Positions 16,841 through 25,193 of a stretch of 64,000 nt of DNA are shown here, piece after piece. The stretch's first letter is position 1, and each line of letters begins with the position of its first letter. A model generated the notes under the pieces. The model worked only from the letters and a program-made list of their open reading frames with translations. It was not told where the DNA came from and searched no databases. This stretch comes from Herbidospora sakaeratensis (GTDB lineage: Bacteria; Actinomycetota; Actinomycetes; Streptosporangiales; Streptosporangiaceae). A program made the translations under genes and the position numbers. The stretch is taken from assembly GCF_001570525.1 (NCBI RefSeq), contig NZ_BBXC01000007.1:1-64000 (forward strand). The letters are read 5' to 3'.

Positions 16841-19315
16841 CTACTTGTCGGGTTCGAAGGACTTGGCGAAGTTGTCGAAGTAGTGGCGGTACTTGTCCCA
16901 GTCGCTGTGGCGGGTCTTCCAGAGGATCGCGTAGCCGTGTTCGTCGTCGACGACGAATCCCCGATTGAGGATGTGGCCGGTGTTGCCGCCGGGCTCCCAG
17001 GTGAACTCCCAGTCGGCCGCGTCGCGGAAGTAGTCGACCTTCTTCATGTACAGCCGCTTGTAGCCGTTCCACGTGCGCATGACCGGCTCCTGGTCCTGCC
17101 AGGCCTTCAGCGCGTCGGCACCGGGGTTGCCGGTCTGGCCGATCTGCAGGTAGGCCCCGTTGAGCGGACCACGGAAGTAGGTGCCTGAGGCGTCGGTGCG
17201 GTCGTACTTCCAGCCCGGCGGAAGGGCGATGGAGAAGCCGGTCTTGTCCTTGTAGGTCTTCCAGCCCTTCGGAAGCTTGTCCTTGTCCTCGTCGTCCTCC
17301 TTGGAGGGGGATTCGGAGGGCTCGGGAGAGGGCTCCTTCTCCTCGTCGTCGGAGGGCGTGGCGGACGGCTTGCCGGACTCCTCGCCCCCCGCGCCCTCGG
17401 ACGGGTCGCCCGACGGGTCGGCGGCGGCGGTGGTGGCCGGGGGCTTGATCGTCGCGGCGGTGCCGGAGCCCTCGCCGGCCTGCTCCATGCCCAGCCACAA
17501 CGCGACGCCGCCCACCACCAGGATCGCCGGGATCGCGACCAGCGCGACCTTGAGCAGGCCGTTCCTGCGCTCGGGGATGTCGACCGTGCTCCACACGTTG
17601 CGGCCGGAGTCGGGGAGCGGCACGGAGACCTGCTCGCCGTAGCGGGTGTGGCCGGGTTCGTCGGCGAAGAACGGCGACGCGCCGACCGGTTCGGCGTGGA
17701 AGGCGCCCGGGGCCGCGCTCGACTGCCGGGCCGGTGCGGGCTCGCTCGGCCGCGGCGCCTCGGCGGGACGCCCCGCGCCCGGCCGCACCCCGGCGCCGCC
17801 GTAGGGGGCGCTCGGCGGGCGGCGGTTGCCCGGCTTGGGGGCGGGCTTGGGCTCGGCCGCCGGTTCCTTGCCGGTCTCGGCGCCGTCCTCCTGCGCGAAC
17901 TCGCGCACGGGGTCGGGCTCGGAGCCCTGCCGGGGGACCTCCGGCTTGGCCTCGCCGGCGGAGGCCCCGGAAGCCTGGCCGGGCTTCTCGCCCGCCGATT
18001 CGGCCGAGGGGGCCTGGTCCGGAACCGCCTTGCCGGCGGCGGCCGCGGCGCCGCCACCCGGGCGGCCCTTGGCCGGGGCCGCGGGGGTCTTCCCCGCCGG
18101 TCCGCGGTCGGCGGGTGCACCGGCGGCCGGCGGCTTCTTGGCCGGCTTCGCGGCCGGCTTGGGCGCGGGCTTCGCGTCGGGTTCGGCGGCGGGTTCGGCG
18201 GCGGGTTCGGCCGCCTCGGCCGGACGCTGCGCCGGGATCGCGTCTCCGGTCTGCGGGCCTGGTTCCGCGCCCGTCGACGGGGACGGCTTCTCGGCCAGGG
18301 ATGCGGCCGGGGCGTCGTCAGAGCGTCCAGAAGCGGATTTCTTGGGGTGTTTGGTCGGGGTCGTCGGCAGGTCGGGGTCGGTCGCCTCGAACGCCTCCGG
18401 GGGCGTCGCCGACGGCTTCGGCACGCCGTTGGCCCGCCCGGCGCGCTGCGGGGAGGGCGGCGACGGCCAGCCCGAGGCGTCGACGGGGCGGGGCGCGGCC
18501 TGCTCGGTCGCGGCACGGCGGAGCAGGCGGGCGGTCTCGTCGTAGCCGGGGCGGGTCGCCGGGTCCTTCTCCAGGAGGCGGTCGAGGACGGGACGCAGCG
18601 CGCCGGCGTTCCTGGCGGGGTCGGGCGGCTCGGTCAGCACGGCGTGCATGGTCGCCATGGCCATGCCCTTGTCGTGGGGCGGGCGGCCCTCGACGGCGGC
18701 GTAGAGGGTCGCGCCGAGCGACCACAGGTCGGACTCGCGCTGCGCCGGGCCGCCGCGCAGCCGCTCGGGCGCGATGAACGCGGGGGTGCCGACCAGGCCG
18801 GTACGCGTCATCGTCGAGTCGGTCTCGACCCGCGCGATGCCGAAGTCGGTCAGCACGACGCGCCCGTCGTCGGCGAGCAGCACGTTCTCGGGCTTCACGT
18901 CACGGTGTAACACGCCCTGCGCGTGGGCCGCCCGGAGCGCGTCGAGGATCTGCAGCCCGATCTCGGTGGCCCGTTTGGGCGTGAGCGGCCCGTCCTGCCG
19001 GATCACCTGCCCCAGCGACCGCGACTCGACGAGCTGCATGATGATCCAGGGCCGCCCGTCCTCCTCGATCACGTCGTGGACGACGACCACATTCGGATGG
19101 GTCAGCCGCCCGGCGGCGCGCGCCTCCCGCATGGTCCGGCGGTTCAGCTCGGGCAGCTCGTCGCCCATCGCGCTGTCGTACCGGACCTCCTTCACCGCCA
19201 CGGCGCGGTCGAGCAGCTCGTCATGGGCCCGCCACACGATGCCCATGCCGCCCCGGCCGATGGGTTCTATCAAGTGGTACCGGCCCCCGACGAGTCGGCC
19301 TTCCGCGTTCGTCAT
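16841..19315 (-). CDS. Large transmembrane Ser/Thr kinase with extracellular domain
   Basis: An 824-residue Hanks-type kinase. The kinase domain (about residues 12-275) has GRGGMGIVW, Lys 42, HRDVKPEN at 137-144 and DFG at 157-159. A very long Pro/Ala/Lys/Glu-rich juxtamembrane region (about 280-560) precedes one transmembrane helix (about 585-608). A Ser/Glu/Asp-rich spacer leads to an extracellular domain (about 680-824) that begins LPKGWKTYKDKTGFSIALP and is paralogous to that of the following kinase. The ATG at 19315 is chosen because GGAAGGGG precedes it with a five-base gap; an in-frame GTG at 19321 overlaps that site. First gene of the six-gene minus-strand run. Confidence 0.94.
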   Translation of the reverse strand: MTNAEGRLVGGRYHLIEPIGRGGMGIVWRAHDELLDRAVAVKEVRYDSAMGDELPELNRRTMREARAAGRLTHPNVVVVHDVIEEDGRPWIIMQLVESRSLGQVIRQDGPLTPKRATEIGLQILDALRAAHAQGVLHRDVKPENVLLADDGRVVLTDFGIARVETDSTMTRTGLVGTPAFIAPERLRGGPAQRESDLWSLGATLYAAVEGRPPHDKGMAMATMHAVLTEPPDPARNAGALRPVLDRLLEKDPATRPGYDETARLLRRAATEQAAPRPVDASGWPSPPSPQRAGRANGVPKPSATPPEAFEATDPDLPTTPTKHPKKSASGRSDDAPAASLAEKPSPSTGAEPGPQTGDAIPAQRPAEAAEPAAEPAAEPDAKPAPKPAAKPAKKPPAAGAPADRGPAGKTPAAPAKGRPGGGAAAAAGKAVPDQAPSAESAGEKPGQASGASAGEAKPEVPRQGSEPDPVREFAQEDGAETGKEPAAEPKPAPKPGNRRPPSAPYGGAGVRPGAGRPAEAPRPSEPAPARQSSAAPGAFHAEPVGASPFFADEPGHTRYGEQVSVPLPDSGRNVWSTVDIPERRNGLLKVALVAIPAILVVGGVALWLGMEQAGEGSGTAATIKPPATTAAADPSGDPSEGAGGEESGKPSATPSDDEEKEPSPEPSESPSKEDDEDKDKLPKGWKTYKDKTGFSIALPPGWKYDRTDASGTYFRGPLNGAYLQIGQTGNPGADALKAWQDQEPVMRTWNGYKRLYMKKVDYFRDAADWEFTWEPGGNTGHILNRGFVVDDEHGYAILWKTRHSDWDKYRHYFDNFAKSFEPDK

Positions 19316-19388
19316 CCCCACCCCTTCCAGAACCCATGAATCGTCCCATGGATGGCAAAGGGATCAAACGCGAGCAGTACTGCCCTGG

Positions 19389-19394
19389 TAATCT
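19389..19394 (+). promoter_or_regulatory. -10 hexamer for a leaderless chorismate mutase transcript
   Basis: TAATCT lies exactly six bases before the ATG at 19401. No Shine-Dalgarno sequence is present, so transcription probably starts at or next to the start codon. Confidence 0.6.
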
Positions 19395-19400
19395 CACGAC

Positions 19401-20171
19401 ATGTCCGTACGGATCGCGGATCTGACCATCGGAGAAGGGCGGCCGGTCGCGGTCCTCGGGGGTCCGCTGCTCGTCGAGTTGTCGCCGTCGGTCGAACTCG
19501 ACGCCCTCGCCGGTCCCGCCGTCGCGGTCGTCGTCGACGACCTGACGCTCGTCCGGGCCGCCGCCCGCCTCGCCCTGCCGGTGATCCTCAGACGACCGCG
19601 CGACGCGCCCCTGATGGAGTGGCTGACCGCCGCCGACCGCTGCGAGGCCGAGGGGAACGCCTCGGTCGTGCTCTGCGAGGCGGTGCCCGACCTGGCGCTC
19701 GTCAAGGCCGCCCGCGCGGAGTCGGGGCGGCCGGTGATCGTCGACCTGGGGACGGACGCCGTGCTCGCCGGCGCCGCCGTCGCGGCGGGGGCCGACGGGC
19801 TCCTGCTCGGCCCCGACGCGCCGCCGGAGGTGGTCGACGCCGCCGTGGAGGACGCCCGGCTGATCGGCGCCGTGGTGCGCCCTGAGGCCCCCGAAGACCT
19901 GCCTCAGGCCCGCGCGGCGATCGACCGGACCGACGCCGCCCTCGCCGTCATCCTGGAGCGCCGGGCCGAGCTGGCCGGGGCGATCCAGCGGCTCAAGCCG
20001 GTCGGGGGGTTCGCCGGGCGCGACCCCGAGCGGGAGCGCAGGGTGGTCGCCGAGATGGCGCAGCGTGCGCCGCGCCTGGGCGAACCGGGGCTGCGGCCGA
20101 TCATGGCGGCCGTCATTGAGGCGGGACTACACGCTGCTGAACGTGAGTGGCCGGCGCCCGCTTCGCGTTGA
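19401..20171 (+). CDS. Chorismate mutase fused to a degenerate DAHP-synthase-like domain
   Basis: A 256-residue protein. The C-terminal domain (about 168-245) is an AroQ-type chorismate mutase: DRTDAALAVILERRAELAGAI, Lys 199 and the DPERERRVV turn are where the active-site Arg, Lys, Asp and Glu/Arg residues lie. It would convert chorismate to prephenate. The N-terminal part (about 10-150) aligns by pattern with class I DAHP synthases (GGPLLVE for AGPCSVES, LTAADRCEAEGNASVVLCE, PVIVDLGT for PVIVDPSH, AAGADGLLL), but it is short and lacks the catalytic or metal-binding Cys, His and the CERG Arg, so it is probably regulatory or a docking module. The last 59 bases overlap the convergent permease gene. 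Confidence 0.82.
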   Translation: MSVRIADLTIGEGRPVAVLGGPLLVELSPSVELDALAGPAVAVVVDDLTLVRAAARLALPVILRRPRDAPLMEWLTAADRCEAEGNASVVLCEAVPDLALVKAARAESGRPVIVDLGTDAVLAGAAVAAGADGLLLGPDAPPEVVDAAVEDARLIGAVVRPEAPEDLPQARAAIDRTDAALAVILERRAELAGAIQRLKPVGGFAGRDPERERRVVAEMAQRAPRLGEPGLRPIMAAVIEAGLHAAEREWPAPASR

Positions 20172-21507
20172 CCAGCCGCCACCCGCCCCAGATCCCGCCC
20201 GCCAGCACCGGGATCAGGTAGAACGCCAGCCGCTGGTCCTCGTCGGCGAAGGGCATCAGGACCACCACCAGCGCCAGGAAGGCCAGCGTCAGCCAGTTCG
20301 TGTAGGGCGACCCCGGCATCAGGAACGCGGGCCGGGGCAGCTCGCCGCGCGTCCAGGCCTGCCGCAGTTTGATCTGGCAGTAGATCAGGGTGCCCCAGGT
20401 GGTGATCGTCCCGAGGGAGGAGATCGCCACCGCGATGGTGAAGGCCCTTTCGGGGATGTACGAGTACACCGCCACCCCCACCACGTAGACCGAGGCCGTC
20501 ATGAGGATCCCGCCCACCGGCACGTGCCGGGAGCTCAGCGACCGGGTGAACCGCGGGGCCTCGCCGCGCTGGCCCATCGACCGCAGGATCCGCCCGGTGG
20601 AGTAGAGCCCGGAGTTGCACGACGACAACGCCGCCGTGATCACGATCAGGTTCATCACGTCGCCCGCCCAGGGGATGCCGAGCTGGGTGAACACCGTCAC
20701 GAAGGGCGACTCTCCCGCGCTGTACGACGTCCACGGCAGCACCATGCCGAGCAGCAGCACCGAACCGACGTAGAAGATCGCGATGCGCCAGATGACGCTG
20801 TTGACGGCCTTGGGGAGCACCTTGTCGGGGTCCTTGGTCTCGCCGGCCGCGATGCCGACGAGCTCGATGGCGGCGTACGCGAACACCACCGCCTGCAGGC
20901 TCATCAGCACCGCCCCGAACCCCATCGGGAAGAACCCGCCGTGGGAGGTCAGGTTGGCGGGCGAGGCGCCCTCGACCGAGAAGATCACCAGGTAGAGCCC
21001 GACGATCAGGAAGGCCACGATCGCGACCACCTTGAGCAGCGCGAACCAGAACTCCAGCTCGCCGAACGCCTTCACCGAGGCCAGGTTCACCACCAGCACG
21101 ACCCCCAGCGCGATCAGCGCGGTGAGCCAGCGCGGGAAGTCGGGCGCCCACAGGTGCACGTAGATCGCGATGGCGGTCAGCTCCGCGATGCCCGTGGCGG
21201 CCCAGTTGACCCAGTACATCCACCCGCTGGCGAACCCGGCCCAGGGGCCGACGAACTCGGTGGCGTAGGAGACGAAGGAGCCGGAGGTGGGCCGGTAGCT
21301 GACCAGCTCGCCGAGGGCCCGCATGACGAAGAAGGCGGCGACGCCGGCGACGGCGTACGAGATCACCAGGGCCGGACCGGCGGCGGCGAAGCGGCCCCCG
21401 GAGCCGAGGAACAGGCCGACGCCGATGGCGCCGCCGATCGCGATCATCTGCACCTGGCGCTTGCCGAGGGCGTGCGAATACCCCTCGTCGAGATTGGTTT
21501 TCTCCAC
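20113..21507 (-). CDS. APC-family amino acid permease (AnsP-like)
   Basis: A 464-residue, twelve-helix permease of the amino acid transporter (AAT) group. The N terminus is typical: KRQVQMIAIGGAIGVGLFLGS, followed by RALGELVSYRPTSGSFVSYA and GWMYWVNWAATGIAELTAIA; later NSGLYSTGRILRSM and VPVGGI are conserved. The overall pattern is closest to L-asparagine permeases (AnsP), but D-serine/glycine or GABA transport cannot be excluded. The start is GTG at 21507 with GGGGGGAA in front. It is divergent from dnaE, and its 3' end overlaps the chorismate mutase gene by 59 bases on the opposite strand. Confidence 0.88.
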   Translation of the reverse strand: MEKTNLDEGYSHALGKRQVQMIAIGGAIGVGLFLGSGGRFAAAGPALVISYAVAGVAAFFVMRALGELVSYRPTSGSFVSYATEFVGPWAGFASGWMYWVNWAATGIAELTAIAIYVHLWAPDFPRWLTALIALGVVLVVNLASVKAFGELEFWFALLKVVAIVAFLIVGLYLVIFSVEGASPANLTSHGGFFPMGFGAVLMSLQAVVFAYAAIELVGIAAGETKDPDKVLPKAVNSVIWRIAIFYVGSVLLLGMVLPWTSYSAGESPFVTVFTQLGIPWAGDVMNLIVITAALSSCNSGLYSTGRILRSMGQRGEAPRFTRSLSSRHVPVGGILMTASVYVVGVAVYSYIPERAFTIAVAISSLGTITTWGTLIYCQIKLRQAWTRGELPRPAFLMPGSPYTNWLTLAFLALVVVLMPFADEDQRLAFYLIPVLAGGIWGGWRLVNAKRAPATHVQQRVVPPQ

Positions 21508-21602
21508 CGATTCCCCCCGGAAGATCTCTTCCGCGACCGTATTCGTGCGGGGAGGTGATCACGCGTAGGCTCTACCTCCATCGGTCGGAAGATGGGGGTC
21601 TC

Positions 21603-24600
21603 ATGGGCGATTCGTTTGTGCATCTGCACGTCCACACCGAATACTCGATGCTCGACGGTGCGGCCCGGCTGAAGCAGATGTTCAAACTGGTGGGCGAGCA
21701 GGGCATGCCCGCCATCGCGATCACCGACCACGGCAACATGCACGGCGCCTTCGAGTTCTACCGGCAGGCCACCGCCGCCGACGTGAAGCCGATCATCGGC
21801 ATCGAGGCCTACATCGCCCCCGACGCCCGCTTCAACAAGAAGCCGGTCCTGTGGGGCGAGCCCCACCAGAAGAGCGACGACGTCTCGGCCGGTGGCTTCT
21901 ACACCCACATGACGATCTGGGCGAAGAACCGCGCCGGCCTCCACAACCTGATGAAGTTGTCCTCGCGCGCCTACACCGAGGGTTTCCACCGCAAGTGGGC
22001 CCGCATGGACGCCGAGATCCTGGCCGAGCACGCCGACGGCCTGATGGCCACCACCGGCTGCCCGTCGGGCGAGGTGCAGACCCGGCTCCGCCTCGGCCAG
22101 TACGACGAGGCCGTCAAGGCGGCGGCGAAATTTCAGGACATCTTCGGCAAGGACAACTACTTCCTGGAGATCATGGACCACGGCCTCGACATCGAGCGCC
22201 GCGTCCGCGAGGGCCTGACCCGGATCTCCAGAGAGCTCGACATCCCGCCGCTGGTCACCAACGACTCCCACTACACCTACGAGTCCGACGCCCAGTCGCA
22301 CGACGCCCTCCTGTGCGTGCAGACCGGCAAGCAGCTCTCCGACCCCGGCCGGTTCCGGTTCGACGGCAGCGGCTACTACATCAAGTCGGCCGACGAGATG
22401 CGCGCCGTCGACTCCTCCGACCTGTGGCAGGAGGGTTGCCGCAACACCCTCCTGGTCGCCGAGAAGGTCGACCCCACCGGGTTCTTCCAGCACAAGAACC
22501 TGATGCCGACCTACCCCATCCCCGACGGGATGACCGAGGAGGAGTTCTTCCGCCAGGAGGTCTGGAAGGGCATGCACCGCCGCTTCCCCGGCGGCGTCGA
22601 CGAAGAACACCGCGAGTGGGTCGAGAACGAGCTCCGCGTCATCGTCCAGATGGGCTTCCCGAGCTACTTCCTCGTGGTCGCCGACTTCATCATGTGGGCC
22701 AAGAACAACGGCATCCGGGTCGGCCCCGGCCGTGGGTCGGCGGCCGGTTCGCTGGTGGCCTACTCGCTGGGCATCACCGACCTCGACCCGATCCCGTTCG
22801 GCCTCTACTTCGAGCGGTTCCTCAACCCCGAGCGCGTCTCCATGCCCGACGTCGACATCGACTTCGACGAGCGCCGGCGCGCCGACGTCATCAGGTACGT
22901 CACCGAGAAGTGGGGCTCCGACAAGGTCGCCATGATCGCCACCTTCGGCACGATCAAGGCGAAAGCGGCCGTGAAGGACGCCGGCCGCGTCCTGGGCTAC
23001 CCCTACGCGCTCGGCGACAAGGTCTCCAAGGCGTTCCCGCCCGCCGTGATGGGCAAGGACATCCCGCTCTCCGGCATCTTCGACAGCGACCACCCGCGCT
23101 ACAACGAAGCCGGTGAGCTGCGCAAACTCTACGAAGAAGACGTCGACGTCAAGTCGACCATCGACCTCGGGCGCGGCCTCGAAGGCCTGATCCGGCAGAC
23201 CGGCGTGCACGCCGCCGGCGTCATCATGTCGTCGGAGGTGCTGACCGACTACATCCCGATCATGCGCCGCGACTCCGACGGCGCGATCATCACGCAGTTC
23301 GACTACCCGACCTGCGAGACGCTCGGCCTGCTGAAGATGGACTTCCTCGGCCTGCGCAACCTGACGATCATCGACGACTGCCTGAAGATGGTCGAGCTCA
23401 ACACCGGCAACAAGATCGAGCTGCTCGACCTGCCGCTCGACGACGCCAAGACCTACGAGCTGCTGGCCCGCGGCGACACCCTGGGCATCTTCCAGCTCGA
23501 CGGCGGCGGCATGCGCACCCTCCTGCGGCTGATGCGCCCCGACAACTTCGAGGACATCTCCGCCGCCCTCGCGCTCTACCGTCCCGGCCCGATGGGCGCC
23601 AACTCCCACACCAACTACGCGCTGCGCAAGAACGGCCAGCAGGAGATCACCCCGATCCACAAGGAGCTCGAGGAGCCCCTGGCCGACATCCTGTCCACGA
23701 CCTACGGCCTGATCGTCTACCAGGAGCAGGTCATGGCCATCGCCCAGCGCGTGGCCGGTTACTCGCTCGGCGGCGCCGACCTGCTCCGCCGCGCGATGGG
23801 CAAGAAGAAGAAGTCGGAACTCGACAAGCAGTACGAGTTCTTCGAGAAGGGCATGAAGGACAACGGCTTCTCCAAGGAGGCCATCAAGGCCCTCTGGGAC
23901 ATCCTGCTGCCCTTCTCCGACTACGCCTTCAACAAGGCCCACACCGCCGGATACGGCCTGGTCTCCTACTGGACGGCCTACCTGAAGGCCAACTACCGCG
24001 CCGAGTACATGGCCGCCCTGCTCACCTCGGTCAAGGACGACAAGGACAAGTCGGCCCTCTACCTCAACGAGTGCCGCCACATGGGCATCAAGGTGCTGCC
24101 GCCCGACGTCAGCGACTCCGACTTCGACTTCACCCCGCGCGGCGCCGACATCCGCTTCGGTCTGTCGGCCATCCGCAACGTGGGCGGCAACGTCGTCGAC
24201 GGCATCATCGCCGCCCGCAAGGAGAAGGGCCGTTTCACCGACTTCAAGGACTTCCTGCGCAAGGTGCCGGCCCAGGTCTGCAACAAGCGGGTCATCGAGT
24301 CGCTGATCAAGGCGGGGGCGTACGACTCGATGGGCCACGTCCGCAAGGGCCTGGTGATGGTCCACGAGCAGGCCGTCGACGCCATCATCGACATCAAGAA
24401 GAACGAGGCCATCGGGCAGGACTCGCTGTTCGGCGCGGTCGACGGCGGGGAGGACCAGACCTTCGACGTCACCATCCCCGAAGGGGAGTGGGACAAGAAC
24501 ACCGTCCTGCAGTTCGAGCGGGAGATGCTCGGCCTCTACGTCTCCGACCACCCGCTCCTCGGCGTCGAGCACATCCTGTCGAGCGGCGCCGACTGCTCGA

Positions 24601-25124
24601 TCACCGCCCTCCAGGACGACTCGCGGCCCGACGGCCAGATCGTCACGGTCGGCGGCATCCTCAGCGGCGTGCAGCGCAAGGTCACCAAGAAGGGCGACAC
24701 CTGGGTCCTCACCCAGCTCGAGGACCTCGGCGGCTCGATCGAGGTGATGATCTTCCCGTCGGCCTACCAGTTGTGCGCGACGATCCTGGCCGAGGACGCG
24801 ATCGTCTTCGTCAAGGGCCGCATCGACAAACGAGAAGACGTCGCCAAGATCATCGCGATGGAGGTCACCCAGCCCGACCTGACCGTCGAGTCGGGCGGCC
24901 CGCTCGTGGTCAGCCTGGCCATGGCCCGGGTCACCCCGCCCGTGGTCGGCCGGCTGAAAGAGGTGCTGACCACCCATCCCGGCACCACCGAGGTGCACCT
25001 CCAGGTGCACAACGGGCCGCGGACGACCGTGATGCGCCTCGACGACCGCCTGCGGGTGACCCCCAGCCCCGCCCTGATGGGCGACCTCAAGCAGCTCCTC
25101 GGACCGGCCTGCCTGGGGGCGTAG
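21603..25124 (+). CDS. dnaE: DNA polymerase III alpha subunit (DnaE)
   Basis: A 1173-residue replicative polymerase of the DnaE1 type. The N-terminal PHP domain is complete: HLHVHTEYSMLDGAARL, ITDHGNMHGAFEF, GIEAYIAPD, TTGCPSGEV and TNDSHYTY keep the metal ligands, as in mycobacterial DnaE1 whose PHP domain proofreads. The polymerase core has PDVDIDFDERRR (catalytic Asp pair, near residue 415) and KMDFLGLRNLTII. A helix-hairpin-helix and an OB fold (about 1010-1090; IVTVGGILSGVQRKV) follow. The ATG at 21603 begins the homology; a TAGGCT hexamer at 21566-21571 is a possible -10 element. Divergent from the permease gene. Confidence 0.98.
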   Translation: MGDSFVHLHVHTEYSMLDGAARLKQMFKLVGEQGMPAIAITDHGNMHGAFEFYRQATAADVKPIIGIEAYIAPDARFNKKPVLWGEPHQKSDDVSAGGFYTHMTIWAKNRAGLHNLMKLSSRAYTEGFHRKWARMDAEILAEHADGLMATTGCPSGEVQTRLRLGQYDEAVKAAAKFQDIFGKDNYFLEIMDHGLDIERRVREGLTRISRELDIPPLVTNDSHYTYESDAQSHDALLCVQTGKQLSDPGRFRFDGSGYYIKSADEMRAVDSSDLWQEGCRNTLLVAEKVDPTGFFQHKNLMPTYPIPDGMTEEEFFRQEVWKGMHRRFPGGVDEEHREWVENELRVIVQMGFPSYFLVVADFIMWAKNNGIRVGPGRGSAAGSLVAYSLGITDLDPIPFGLYFERFLNPERVSMPDVDIDFDERRRADVIRYVTEKWGSDKVAMIATFGTIKAKAAVKDAGRVLGYPYALGDKVSKAFPPAVMGKDIPLSGIFDSDHPRYNEAGELRKLYEEDVDVKSTIDLGRGLEGLIRQTGVHAAGVIMSSEVLTDYIPIMRRDSDGAIITQFDYPTCETLGLLKMDFLGLRNLTIIDDCLKMVELNTGNKIELLDLPLDDAKTYELLARGDTLGIFQLDGGGMRTLLRLMRPDNFEDISAALALYRPGPMGANSHTNYALRKNGQQEITPIHKELEEPLADILSTTYGLIVYQEQVMAIAQRVAGYSLGGADLLRRAMGKKKKSELDKQYEFFEKGMKDNGFSKEAIKALWDILLPFSDYAFNKAHTAGYGLVSYWTAYLKANYRAEYMAALLTSVKDDKDKSALYLNECRHMGIKVLPPDVSDSDFDFTPRGADIRFGLSAIRNVGGNVVDGIIAARKEKGRFTDFKDFLRKVPAQVCNKRVIESLIKAGAYDSMGHVRKGLVMVHEQAVDAIIDIKKNEAIGQDSLFGAVDGGEDQTFDVTIPEGEWDKNTVLQFEREMLGLYVSDHPLLGVEHILSSGADCSITALQDDSRPDGQIVTVGGILSGVQRKVTKKGDTWVLTQLEDLGGSIEVMIFPSAYQLCATILAEDAIVFVKGRIDKREDVAKIIAMEVTQPDLTVESGGPLVVSLAMARVTPPVVGRLKEVLTTHPGTTEVHLQVHNGPRTTVMRLDDRLRVTPSPALMGDLKQLLGPACLGA

Positions 25125-25193
25125 CGTTACCCTGCGTTACGGTGTGTTAGGTTGACCATGGACTCCCCCTGTCCGGCGACGGGGGGAAGTGGC

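Noticed and set aside
25148-25158. Leaderless start of the penicillin-binding protein at ATG 25158
   Set aside because: The gap from TAGGTT is only four bases, and ATG 25194 has a strong ribosome-binding site; kept as an alternative only.
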